From an uncultured bacterium (GTDB taxonomy: Bacteria; Patescibacteriota; Minisyncoccia; Phycocordibacterales; CAIZLB01): DNA of 39,766 nt. A program made the position numbers and the translations under genes. Numbering within the stretch: position 1 is the first letter of the stretch; every line of letters starts with the position of its first letter. Shown here one piece after another: positions 1 to 6,486 of the stretch. The stretch spans positions 1 through 39,766 of the forward strand of contig CAIJKW010000051.1 in the NCBI GenBank assembly GCA_903821355.1, in the 5' to 3' direction. Under the pieces are notes generated by a model, which ran no database searches, was not told the origin of the DNA, and was given only the letters and a program-made list of their open reading frames with translations.

Positions 1-132
1 ACAGCCGGCGACCAGAAGGTGTGCAAGCAATGTGCAGAAGCGGCAGCATCAGGAAAGTTCGTACACTATCCACTACACCCAAATTGCAGGTGTCAGAACA
101 AGGTAGGAGTGTTCGCACCAGAATCAGCATAA
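1..132 (+). CDS. Minor head protein, C-terminal part (split by contig ends)
   Basis: Frame 1 reads without a start from base 1 to TAA at 130-132 and is the last 43 codons of the gene that is complete at 39554-39757. It carries the metal-binding signature CKQC followed by HPNCRC, typical of the SPP1 gp7 / Mu gpF head morphogenesis family. See the 39554 entry for the full protein. This fragment is an artefact of where the circle was opened, not a broken gene. Confidence 0.85.
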   Translation, partial: TAGDQKVCKQCAEAAASGKFVHYPLHPNCRCQNKVGVFAPESA

Positions 133-141
133 AATATCCCC
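1..141. repeat. Terminal direct repeat, copy 1 (circular genome overlap)
   Basis: Bases 1-141 are identical to 39626-39766. An exact overlap at both ends means that the contig closes into a circle of 39,625 unique bases. The length of 141 equals a default top k-mer of a common metagenome assembler, so it is more likely an assembly overlap of a circular or circularly permuted genome than a packaged terminal repeat. It lies inside the minor head gene, an unlikely place for a physical terminus. Confidence 0.95.
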
Positions 142-145
142 ATAG
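134..145 (+). repeat. Terminator-arm word without its partner arm
   Basis: The 12-mer ATATCCCCATAG directly follows the stop of the minor head gene. The same 12-mer forms the left arm and loop start of two good terminators at 6442-6453 and 37281-37292. Here the matching GGGGAT arm and T-run are missing. A small AAAAC/GTTTT hairpin lies just downstream (149-161). It looks like a terminator that lost its right half when the small genes downstream were gained. Confidence 0.5.
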
Positions 146-179
146 TAAAAACCAAGTTTTAATAGTAATAATAAATAAT

Positions 180-287
180 ATGATAAAAGGAAACTCAAGA
201 CCAAAACGCAAACCTCTAAATCGCGGAGATAAATATAAGAACATCAAGGAAGCTATTAGAGCAGTAGCTTGCAAGATGAAAAAATAA
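180..287 (+). CDS. Small basic protein, 35 aa
   Basis: I chose ATG 180 because reading further upstream in this frame overlaps the minor head gene out of frame. The product (MIKGNSRPKRKP...) is about a third lysine plus arginine, with the second half (KYKNIKEAIRAVACKMKK) likely to form one amphipathic helix. It lies between the minor head gene and the scaffold among other lysine-rich genes, and its stop is 1 nt before the next ATG. No family recognised. A DNA- or RNA-binding role is only suggested by charge. Confidence 0.55.
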   Translation: MIKGNSRPKRKPLNRGDKYKNIKEAIRAVACKMKK

Positions 288-288
288 T

Positions 289-483
289 ATGACACACAAA
301 TGTACAGGTAAAAACTGCGTAGAATGCAAGAAGGAAGGATGTGCTATTAAGATGCCAGTAAAGGAACTTGTCAAAGAACACAAAGAACTCACAAAGACCT
401 TAAAGGAAGGCAAGAAGTCTAAAATCAAAGCAGAATATAAAAAACAAAGCAAAGAGTTAAAATCATATAAATCTAAATTATAA
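289..483 (+). CDS. Small lysine-rich protein with cysteine cluster, 64 aa
   Basis: The N-terminus holds four cysteines in the spacing C-x4-C-x2-C-x4-C (residues 5-18), which could bind a metal or form a small knuckle. The rest is a lysine/glutamate-rich helix (KEHKELTKTLKEGKKSK) likely to be a coiled coil. It starts 1 nt after the preceding stop without a ribosome binding site. Unknown family. Its place in the head module suggests a virion or assembly role, which is inference. Confidence 0.65.
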   Translation: MTHKCTGKNCVECKKEGCAIKMPVKELVKEHKELTKTLKEGKKSKIKAEYKKQSKELKSYKSKL

Positions 484-487
484 TATT

Positions 488-802
488 ATGTCACATCCAG
501 ATCCACAACACGATCGTGAAAACGAACGTGAAGAAGATAGTAAATTTGCACCAAAAAAACACAGAATAGAAGAAAAGAAAAAGCATATAGGAGAAAAAAT
601 GCGTATTCCTGCTAAAGGAAAACATGCATTAGCAAGATATGTTACAAAAATGGAAAAACATAAACATGATTGGAATCCATTTGAAAGGTTACAACATAAA
701 TTTAAGGCACAAGATGTTGTTACAAAAGCATTTGATAAAACAAAAACATCATTAAGTCCTTATAAAAAAATTGATAGAATAGATAAAAAATTAGGATATT
801 AA
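488..802 (+). CDS. Lysine/histidine-rich protein, 104 aa
   Basis: A very basic protein after an acidic, polar N-terminus. Residues 28-38 (EKKKHIGEKMR) match a segment of the gene at 1349 (EKKEHMGKKMK), so the two are likely distant paralogues. No signal peptide, membrane segment or known domain. Start ATG 488 is 5 nt behind the previous stop in the usual A/T-rich context. Its position in the cluster between minor head protein and scaffold suggests an internal head or DNA-contacting protein, but this is inference. Confidence 0.65.
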   Translation: MSHPDPQHDRENEREEDSKFAPKKHRIEEKKKHIGEKMRIPAKGKHALARYVTKMEKHKHDWNPFERLQHKFKAQDVVTKAFDKTKTSLSPYKKIDRIDKKLGY

Positions 803-807
803 ATAAC

Positions 808-1062
808 ATGAGCTATTTAGACGAAGCAGTAAAACAAAAAGAACAAAAGAAAGCACTTGCAAAGAAAATGCAAGGGGAGAAAGATAGGCGCATAGAAAGA
901 CATCTAAGTGGACAACCAGCCAAACGCACAACAAGCAAGGAAAGAAAAGAGAAGCATAAGGGCTGGACGAAAGGAAAGGTTTATAGTCAAAAAGAGCAAA
1001 TGGGAAGGGATAAGGAGAATATAGCATATCAAAACAAATACCACCGAGCGTGGAACGATTAA
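808..1062 (+). CDS. Lysine-rich helical protein, 84 aa
   Basis: Highly charged, probably helical in its first half (residues 1-35, rich in K, E, Q and A), with a basic middle (KERKEKHKGWTKGKVYS). It belongs to the same run of short basic genes as 488 and 1349 and is separated by only a few bases from both neighbours. No recognised domain. The ATG follows the motif aac in an A-rich context, without a Shine-Dalgarno sequence. Confidence 0.65.
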   Translation: MSYLDEAVKQKEQKKALAKKMQGEKDRRIERHLSGQPAKRTTSKERKEKHKGWTKGKVYSQKEQMGRDKENIAYQNKYHRAWND

Positions 1063-1063
1063 C

Positions 1064-1222
1064 ATGCCACTAAAACAATCAACAAGTAAAGAAGCATTAA
1101 GTGAGAACATACGAACAGAAATGCACCATGGCAAACCACAGAAACAAGCGGTGGCCATAGCATTTGCAACTAAAAGGTCGGTTGAAGACAAAAAGAAAAA
1201 ATTAGCACAAAAAATAAAATGA
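1064..1222 (+). CDS. DUF6496-like small protein, 52 aa
   Basis: Sequence MPLKQSTSKEALSENIRTEM followed by HHGKPQKQAVAIAFATK. The core [K/H]GKPQKQAVAIA is the signature I know from short DUF6496 proteins, common in phage and bacterial genomes and of unknown function, often next to head genes. ATG 1064 is 1 nt after the previous stop. The last codons overlap the next start (ATGA at 1219-1222), so the two are probably translationally coupled. Confidence 0.65.
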   Translation: MPLKQSTSKEALSENIRTEMHHGKPQKQAVAIAFATKRSVEDKKKKLAQKIK

Positions 1223-1347
1223 CAGAAGAAATTATAACAGAGGAAGCAACAGTTGTAGAAGAAACACCTGTTGAAGAAGTAGTTGAAGCAACTCCTGAAG
1301 TTGAAGCTCCTGTAGAAGAAGCTCCAGCAGAAGCAGTAGCTGAATAG
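1219..1347 (+). CDS. Short acidic repetitive peptide, 42 aa
   Basis: Starts inside the stop of the DUF6496-like gene (ATGA) and ends 1 nt before the next ATG. The product is made almost only of E, V, A, T and P (for example TPVEEVVEATPEVEAPVEEA), strongly acidic, and stands out among its basic neighbours. It resembles the acidic N-terminal tract of the scaffold at 1744 (VEAPEVPEEKPVVEEEPEE). It may be a detached or duplicated low-complexity tract. Function unknown. Confidence 0.5.
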   Translation: MTEEIITEEATVVEETPVEEVVEATPEVEAPVEEAPAEAVAE

Positions 1348-1348
1348 T

Positions 1349-1666
1349 ATGGACAAAGAAGCAAAACAAAATAAAAATGCAATGAGAGGAAAAGGAATGG
1401 ATTGGTCAAAAAGTAATTTGTACGATGCTTTAGGAAGACCAGACTTAAAACCGGAAAATATAGAAAAGAAAAAACAAGAAAGAAGTGTACATAAAAGCAT
1501 CAATAGACACGAAAAACACGAGTCCAAAGCACAAGAGAAGAAAGAGCATATGGGGAAGAAGATGAAATTTAATACATTTGTAGGAAAGGATGCAAAAAGA
1601 ATGGCATCAGAATCAAACGCATATAACAAAAGACATAAAATAGAAGGAAAGTATCTAGCACGTTAA
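1349..1666 (+). CDS. Lysine-rich protein, 105 aa, paralogue of the 488 gene
   Basis: A strongly basic protein sharing the segment EKKEHMGKKMKF (about residues 62-73) with the 488 gene. It contains GKGMDWSKSNLYDALGRPDL near residues 14-33, which looks folded rather than simple low complexity. No known family. It closes the small-gene cluster that precedes the scaffold gene. Confidence 0.65.
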   Translation: MDKEAKQNKNAMRGKGMDWSKSNLYDALGRPDLKPENIEKKKQERSVHKSINRHEKHESKAQEKKEHMGKKMKFNTFVGKDAKRMASESNAYNKRHKIEGKYLAR

Positions 1667-1743
1667 ATAAACACTAACACTCTCCCAGATGGGCAAGTGT
1701 AGTGATATATGGTTCATGGTCATCCATTAAAACTTGTACAATT

Positions 1744-2508
1744 ATGGCAGATGCCAAAGAGATAGATTTACAAGCCCCAGCTTTTGGGCCAGGTTCACAA
1801 AAGATAGAACCTAAAGTAGAAGCACCGGAAGTACCAGAGGAGAAACCGGTAGTAGAAGAAGAACCAGAAGAAGTTGCAGAAGCAACTGAAAGCAAGGTTC
1901 CTTATTCACGATTCAAGAAGTTCCACGATCGCGCACTAGAAGCAGAAGAAGAAGCTGCACACTGGCGCAGAATTGCGGAGCAAGGCGAATCACCAGCAAA
2001 GGTTGAATCAGAAGTGCCAGCATTCTGGACAGAACTATATGGGGATAGTCCAGCTGCGCAAAGAGCATGGGAGATTCAATCAGAGCAAAATGAAGCACTT
2101 ATGGCCAAAGCGCAAGAAAAAGCAATTGAAGCCGTAAGAAACGAGCGCTATCAAGAAGAAGAAAGGGTAGAGAAAAATGTTGAATACTTAGATGAGGGAA
2201 TTGAAAGTCTGTCAGACACACTTGGAAGACCTTTAACCCAAAAAGAAGAATCAGCACTACTTGACATAATAGACGAATTCACTCCAAAAGATGAAGACGG
2301 AAACTATGCAGGAAGCATTATACCTTTTGAAAAAGCATGGGAGATATACGAACTAAAGAACGGTTCAACATCAAACCAAGTTAAATCTTCTAGAGATGCA
2401 ATAGCTTCATTGTCAGGAAGCCAATCACAGGGAGTACCTAGTCAGAAAGCAGAAGACGACAAAGGATTTGACCCTCGTGACTGGAATGCATGGAAAAAAT
2501 TAGTATAG
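1744..2508 (+). CDS. Scaffolding-like protein, 254 aa
   Basis: Acidic, with a proline/glutamate/valine-rich N-terminal tract (residues about 15-50), then helices rich in A, E and R (ALEAEEEAAHWRRIAEQ) and a C-terminal stretch ending DPRDWNAWKKLV. This layout, the coiled-coil content and the position directly before the major capsid gene are typical of phage capsid scaffolds, which fill the procapsid and leave or are cleaved on maturation. I use ATG 1744 (MADAKEIDLQ) because the upstream in-frame extension to 1702 does not resemble protein. An HNH gene now separates it from the capsid gene. Confidence 0.75.
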   Translation: MADAKEIDLQAPAFGPGSQKIEPKVEAPEVPEEKPVVEEEPEEVAEATESKVPYSRFKKFHDRALEAEEEAAHWRRIAEQGESPAKVESEVPAFWTELYGDSPAAQRAWEIQSEQNEALMAKAQEKAIEAVRNERYQEEERVEKNVEYLDEGIESLSDTLGRPLTQKEESALLDIIDEFTPKDEDGNYAGSIIPFEKAWEIYELKNGSTSNQVKSSRDAIASLSGSQSQGVPSQKAEDDKGFDPRDWNAWKKLV

Positions 2509-2540
2509 GTAATTCTTTGATAATATAGTAGAACAAGGAT

Positions 2541-2996
2541 ATGAATAAAAAATATCCACCCAATAGATTAGCAGGACTATCTGGACATAAACTTAAAGGT
2601 AAAACTTATGAAGAAGTGTTCGGAGTCACAATCGCAAAACAAATGAAAGAAAAAATGCGATTAGCTAAGTTGGGCAAAAAAAGACCTCCACGTTCAAAAA
2701 GCCATATTAAAAATCAAAGTGGTAAAAACCACTGGCATTGGAAAGGAGGGACAAGTAAACACTATAAAAGTGGGTACTATTCTGCTAATTACAAAGAGTG
2801 GCGTAAAAAGGTTTTCGAACGAGATAAATTCACCTGCCAAGGATGTGGAAAAATGGGATACATTACAGCACATCACATAAAATCGTTCGCTCATTACCTA
2901 AAATTAAGGTATGAGATTATTAACGGAATAACTCTTTGTGAAGACTGTCACGCGCTCACCGATAATTATAGAGGAAGAGCAAAGAGATGGTCTTGA
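2541..2996 (+). CDS. Free-standing HNH homing endonuclease, 151 aa
   Basis: The N-terminal part (residues 10-70) is basic with NUMOD3-like elements such as KMRLAKLGKKRPP and GKNHWHWKGG. The C-terminal part is an HNH nuclease: CQGC at 99-102, AHHI with H111/H112, N128 in the ENGIT-like strand, and CEDCH at 133-137. It is a metal-dependent DNA nickase or nuclease of the homing type. It sits between scaffold and major capsid genes and its last 10 bases overlap the capsid start. It is closely related to the HNH protein at 28106 (same WRKxVFxRD and LRYEIxNGITLC blocks), so the two share a recent origin. Confidence 0.85.
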   Translation: MNKKYPPNRLAGLSGHKLKGKTYEEVFGVTIAKQMKEKMRLAKLGKKRPPRSKSHIKNQSGKNHWHWKGGTSKHYKSGYYSANYKEWRKKVFERDKFTCQGCGKMGYITAHHIKSFAHYLKLRYEIINGITLCEDCHALTDNYRGRAKRWS

Positions 2997-4039
2997 CAAA
3001 ATTAACAATCGTGGCATTTGATAATGTAGTAGACACACTTACACTTGAGCAAATTATGCCTCGTGTAGTTGATACCATATTGAGAAGCAATACATTCGCA
3101 ACAAAAATGTTATCTAAAACAAAACGTTTTGGATCAGCGACAATGGACTTCCCAATTAAATATCAAGTTGGAACAGCAATTCAATCCTTCTTAGGTTTTG
3201 ATGCTTTGCCAACATCTTTCACAGACACAAGAGTTCTGATGAAATATAACCCAAAATTCGTAGCAGCAAACGTAGCATTAGCTGGAACAGACTTAATCGC
3301 TAACAACACAGCAGCAAAGGTTTTGGACTTAACAAAAGTAGAAATGCAATCTCGCGCACAGGACTTAGCCGATGGGTTAGGTACAATGATGTGGGGAGAT
3401 GGTACAGGAAACGCATCTAAAGATATTCTTGGATTAAAAGCAATAGTTGATGACGGAACTGACGCAGCTTCCATTGGAGGTTTAGCAAGAGCAACTTATA
3501 CAACACTGAGTGGAACAAGGACATCCTCAGCAACACTTTCATTGGCAACAATGAGAACAATGTATAATGCAATTGCTGACGCAACAATCGCTCCATCTAG
3601 AATATACACAGACTATCCAACATGGGCTTTGTATGAACAGTTATTACAACCACAAGAGAAAATCTTTAAGGAAGTAAATATCGTTCCTAACTACAAAGGA
3701 TATGAAGGATTTGCTGGCTTAATGTATGCAGGTATGGAAATCGTACCAGACAGAAAAGCAACAACAGGAGTAATGATGTTCTTAAACGAGAACTACCTAG
3801 ACTTCTATGGATTGGATGCAGACTTGGCCCAATTTGAAGGTTCAAGAAAGGTTGATGTCGCAGGCAAATTGTTTACAGGTAATATGTACAATGAAGTATC
3901 AAACTTAGGGTTCTACTGGACAGGGTTTATCAAAACTCAAAACCAGTTCGCCTTTAACAGCTTCATCATCTTAGCTGGTAACCTTTGCACAGACAACCCA
4001 CGAAGACACGGCAAACTTATCAACATAACAGGTATTTAA
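2987..4039 (+). CDS. Major capsid protein, 350 aa
   Basis: Length, position after the scaffold and composition fit a HK97-fold major capsid protein. Blocks such as LEQIMPRVVDTILRSNTFA, an extended central domain with a long helix (MQSRAQDLADGLGTMMWGD), and a C-terminal domain ending in FYWTGFIKTQNQFAFNSF suggest the N-arm, P domain and A domain. The start may be ATG 2987 or TTG 2993, both overlapping the end of the HNH gene, which means that the homing gene inserted exactly at the capsid start and probably supplied part of the new start region. No cleaved pro-domain is obvious. Confidence 0.8.
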   Translation: MVLTKLTIVAFDNVVDTLTLEQIMPRVVDTILRSNTFATKMLSKTKRFGSATMDFPIKYQVGTAIQSFLGFDALPTSFTDTRVLMKYNPKFVAANVALAGTDLIANNTAAKVLDLTKVEMQSRAQDLADGLGTMMWGDGTGNASKDILGLKAIVDDGTDAASIGGLARATYTTLSGTRTSSATLSLATMRTMYNAIADATIAPSRIYTDYPTWALYEQLLQPQEKIFKEVNIVPNYKGYEGFAGLMYAGMEIVPDRKATTGVMMFLNENYLDFYGLDADLAQFEGSRKVDVAGKLFTGNMYNEVSNLGFYWTGFIKTQNQFAFNSFIILAGNLCTDNPRRHGKLINITGI

Positions 4040-4051
4040 CCATAGTCGAGG

Positions 4052-4066
4052 GTTAATAATATTAAC
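4052..4066. promoter_or_regulatory. Small palindrome upstream of 4082 gene
   Basis: GTTAATA-A-TATTAAC is a 15-base near-perfect palindrome in the 42-bp gap after the capsid gene. It has no T-run and no G/C, so it is a weak RNA hairpin at best. It may be a protein-binding site or chance in an AT-rich gap. Confidence 0.3.
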
Positions 4067-4081
4067 TTAACAAAAAAAACT

Positions 4082-4282
4082 ATGGCACAAGATTTAGCAA
4101 AAAATGAGAGCGCATTACAACTTATGGCTATCGGTATTCTAGCCGGTGATGCATCGCCAACAGGAATAACTGCAAAAAAAGGCTCACTGTACATAAACAG
4201 AATAGCCGATTCACCAACTACAAGATTGTATATTAACACAGATGGTGGAACAACTTGGGCAGGTGTAACTTGCAGCGCATAG
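4082..4282 (+). CDS. Small virion (decoration-like) protein, 66 aa
   Basis: The motif KKGSLYINRIADSPTTRLYI followed by NTDGGTTWAGV is a pattern seen in many short phage structural proteins and trimer-forming fibre or decoration domains (a G-S-L-Y-x-N ... T-R-L-Y-x-N-T-D-G-G-x-T-W block). Gene order, directly behind the major capsid gene, supports a capsid decoration or head-associated role. ATG 4082 follows an A-rich leader without Shine-Dalgarno sequence. Confidence 0.55.
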   Translation: MAQDLAKNESALQLMAIGILAGDASPTGITAKKGSLYINRIADSPTTRLYINTDGGTTWAGVTCSA

Positions 4283-4316
4283 GTCGGCAATATTAATTAA
4301 ATAAAAACACAAAAAA

Positions 4317-5132
4317 ATGTCATCATTAAAAGCAGATTTATTAGTAACACCACAAGATATTTACGCACAATCTACTACACAAGGAACAGACCTTGGAGCA
4401 AAAGCCACAACAGGCGATGGTAGAGTGTTTAGATATGTTATGAATGGTGCAGCCGCGTTGGTAGCAGGAACATTGGTTTCCTCTCCAGCACAGGACACAA
4501 CAAACTTAAGTCCAACAACAGGACTTTTGCCATTAGCAGTAGGAGCAACCTATTCAACTCAGCAAACAAGCTTAGCTATAGGTTCAAAATACATTGCATT
4601 AGGTCTTTCAGCATCAACATTCCCTTCAATAACAGCAGCACAATCAGCATTATTGAAAGGTGGATATATGACAACAGTAGCTGGAACAGGAGTAGGATAC
4701 ACTTATAAAATTTCAAGTGTTTCCGCAGCCACAGCCGGAGCAACAGCTTGCTTTGTTACATTAGAAGACCCAATTCAAGTAGCAGTATTAGTATCAACAG
4801 GAGTAACATTGACACAAAATCCATATGCAGGAGTTATCATAAACCCAACAACAGTTTCAGGTTCTCCAGTAGGATTTGCAGTTTACCCAATATCAGCTTC
4901 AACAAACATTGGAGCATCGACACAGATTGCATACTATGGATGGGTACAGACAAGAGGAATTTGCTCAGGATTAATCGGAGCAGCCTCAGTAACAGTTGGT
5001 AAATCATTAATGCCTTCAGCAGCAACAGCAGGAGCATTGATAGTATCAACAGGAGTATTCACACCAGTAGCCAACACAATCGTGGCAACTACAAATGCAG
5101 AGTACGACTCAGTATTCGCCTGTATTGAATAA
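4317..5132 (+). CDS. Head decoration / structural protein, 271 aa
   Basis: Rich in A, T, S, G and V with few charged residues, as usual for all-beta virion surface proteins. It carries no transmembrane or enzyme motif. It lies just upstream of a terminator and is the last gene of the head operon. I read it as a capsid-decorating or auxiliary head protein; a role in the tail is also possible. Confidence 0.5.
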   Translation: MSSLKADLLVTPQDIYAQSTTQGTDLGAKATTGDGRVFRYVMNGAAALVAGTLVSSPAQDTTNLSPTTGLLPLAVGATYSTQQTSLAIGSKYIALGLSASTFPSITAAQSALLKGGYMTTVAGTGVGYTYKISSVSAATAGATACFVTLEDPIQVAVLVSTGVTLTQNPYAGVIINPTTVSGSPVGFAVYPISASTNIGASTQIAYYGWVQTRGICSGLIGAASVTVGKSLMPSAATAGALIVSTGVFTPVANTIVATTNAEYDSVFACIE

Positions 5133-5151
5133 TATTTGATACGTAAGCAAG

Positions 5152-5176
5152 ACACCCGACTAATATCGGGTGTTTT
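5152..5176 (+). terminator. Rho-independent terminator of the head operon
   Basis: Perfect 8-bp stem ACACCCGA (5152-5159) and TCGGGTGT (5166-5173), 6-base loop CTAATA, then TTTT. It lies 20 bp after the stop of the 4317 gene and directly before a consensus promoter, so it separates head and tail transcription units. Confidence 0.9.
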
Positions 5177-5184
5177 GTATTAAC

Positions 5185-5214
5185 TTGACAAAGTATTTTA
5201 ACAAGGTGTATAAT
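5185..5214 (+). promoter_or_regulatory. Strong sigma-70 promoter of the tail operon
   Basis: TTGACA at 5185-5190, 18-bp spacer, TATAAT at 5209-5214: both boxes match consensus. It stands between a terminator and the 5232 gene. The expected start of transcription near 5221-5222 leaves a leader of only about 10 nt before the TTG start at 5232. Confidence 0.85.
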
Positions 5215-5231
5215 TAAATAAATTAATAGTT

Positions 5232-5858
5232 TTGTTAAAAACCCAGAAGGGCATAATAACAAAATATCTCAACGTGGCAAATAGTTTCTTACACGTAACG
5301 GGTTTATATAACCCAAGCGCTCGGTATGCTTTTACTAACATAACAGATGAAGACTTCACTTCATTTTGGGACAAGATACCCATTACAGTAAAGCCTCACG
5401 AAACAATAGAGTTAAGTATCACAACTCCAATACCAGGAGTAAACGGGCAAGCATTGGCAGTTAAAATGACAGGAGAATTAGTAGACTTTATAATGATTAA
5501 CGAAGCAAAGGCTGATGAGTTAGCCCATAAAGATATTCCATATTATAGGTCACCAAAGGGTTCTTCTTTAGGCATCCCCGGAGCAAGAAAACCATACGAG
5601 GACCAAATCTTAAAGGAGTTAGCAGTAGATGAAGAGAGTCCAGCCATTCAATCAATGCGAAAACAACTAAAAGAAGAAATATTAGGTGGAAGTGAACAGA
5701 AACAAAGCGTAGAACCACCTCCAGTTCCTTCACAGGAAGAATTCGCAGAGATAAAGGCAGTTGGTAATAAAGAACCAGAAGTAATTAAAAAACCAGCTAA
5801 AACAAGAAAATTACATGGTGATGAAATTGCTGACGCAAACTCAGCTTCAACAAACTAA
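5232..5858 (+). CDS. Unknown tail-module protein, 208 aa
   Basis: The first 80 residues look beta-rich (for example YLNVANSFLHVTGLYNPS and TVKPHETIELSITTPIPG). The C-terminal half is charged, with P/E-rich and helical tracts ending in KKPAKTRKLHGDEIADANSA. The start is uncertain: TTG 5232 fits the promoter, and GTG 5274 is the next candidate; there is no ATG nearby. The gene overlaps the next one by 44 bases if that starts at 5815. Function unknown; position suggests a virion protein. Confidence 0.55.
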   Translation: MLKTQKGIITKYLNVANSFLHVTGLYNPSARYAFTNITDEDFTSFWDKIPITVKPHETIELSITTPIPGVNGQALAVKMTGELVDFIMINEAKADELAHKDIPYYRSPKGSSLGIPGARKPYEDQILKELAVDEESPAIQSMRKQLKEEILGGSEQKQSVEPPPVPSQEEFAEIKAVGNKEPEVIKKPAKTRKLHGDEIADANSASTN

Positions 5859-6453
5859 AAACGACCAATCTTATAGGGACATAGTAAGAACGCAGGAAAT
5901 AGACAAGGCCACAAAAAAACTAAAACAAGACTTAGCAAAAGCCGAAGCAGATTTTAATAGTATGTTGGCTACAAATCGGACTAAGTGGGTAGCAGAACTA
6001 GAAGAACATGGAAAACTAATAGAAGAACTTAAAGGAGAGATAGCAGAACTAGAACAGAAGAAAGCTCAGGTGTTGGTCCCATTAAAAATGTACGAAGAGC
6101 AATTAAACGAGAAAAGCAAAGCAATTGAAGCGAAGGCCCAAGAGATTGCTAACACAGAAGACTGTGTTGAAGATTTAAGAGAACTCTTAGAGGAAAAGTT
6201 AGATAGAGCCGGTCAACGCGAACAGGATGCCATAAAATTAGAGCAAAAGGCCACCGCGTTGCGACTTTCAGCAGAAGAGCAATCAATCATAGCTTCTGAA
6301 GGCATGAAGACCTTAAATCGCAAAATAGAGGAGTTTATAGAATCTAGCAGAAAGAAAGAAAAAGAACTCAGAGATAGGGAAACCAGCATTACATTACAGG
6401 AAAGGACAATAGAATCTAAATTAAAGAGTTTACAAAAACAAATATCCCCATAG
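5815..6453 (+). CDS. Long coiled-coil protein, about 212 aa
   Basis: Almost the whole sequence is helical and highly charged, with heptad-like blocks (ELEEHGKLIEELKGEIAELE, REKEL-type repeats), so a coiled-coil rod is likely. ATG 5815 or 5821 overlaps the end of the previous gene. The stop TAG lies in the loop of the terminator at 6444-6470, so the terminator arm encodes the last residues. The gene at 14644 encodes a similar coiled coil. It could be a tail-associated rod or an assembly chaperone; function unknown. Confidence 0.65.
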   Translation: MVMKLLTQTQLQQTKNDQSYRDIVRTQEIDKATKKLKQDLAKAEADFNSMLATNRTKWVAELEEHGKLIEELKGEIAELEQKKAQVLVPLKMYEEQLNEKSKAIEAKAQEIANTEDCVEDLRELLEEKLDRAGQREQDAIKLEQKATALRLSAEEQSIIASEGMKTLNRKIEEFIESSRKKEKELRDRETSITLQERTIESKLKSLQKQISP

Positions 6454-6470
6454 TTTTGCGGGGATTTTTT
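6444..6470 (+). terminator. Rho-independent terminator
   Basis: ATCCCC (6444-6449) pairs with GGGGAT (6460-6465), loop of 10, followed by a run of six T. The stop codon of the 5815 gene lies inside the loop. It shares the 12-mer ATATCCCCATAG with the terminator at 37283 and with the half site at 134. Confidence 0.85.
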
Positions 6471-6480
6471 GTTATAGTGA

Positions 6481-6486
6481 TATAAT
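6481..6486 (+). promoter_or_regulatory. TATAAT box touching the 6487 start codon
   Basis: TATAAT at 6481-6486 directly abuts ATG 6487, downstream of the terminator. A TTGCGG at 6456-6461 would give a 19-bp spacer, which is poor. If active, transcription would begin inside the gene, so it may be only the usual A/T-rich start context. Confidence 0.25.

Noticed and set aside
1..141. Physical terminal repeat of the packaged phage DNA
   Set aside because: The repeat is only 141 bp, lies inside a head gene and matches a typical assembly k-mer, so a circular overlap explains it better.
21..287. 88-codon ORF starting at 21
   Set aside because: Its first 50 codons overlap the conserved minor head gene in another frame. 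The start at 180 explains the sensible part.
904..1629. Long minus-strand ORF (241 codons, F/L/S/C-rich)
   Set aside because: It is the reverse shadow of lysine-rich plus-strand genes (AAA/GAA codons read as TTT/TTC). The plus-strand genes are contiguous and protein-like; this one is not.
2993..3025. TTGACA and GATAAT at the capsid start as a promoter
   Set aside because: The spacer would be 21 bp and the boxes lie inside the capsid coding sequence.
4748..5049. Overlapping ORFs on both strands within the 4317 gene
   Set aside because: They are S/N/I- or L-rich shadows of a repetitive alanine/threonine-rich gene, without start context.
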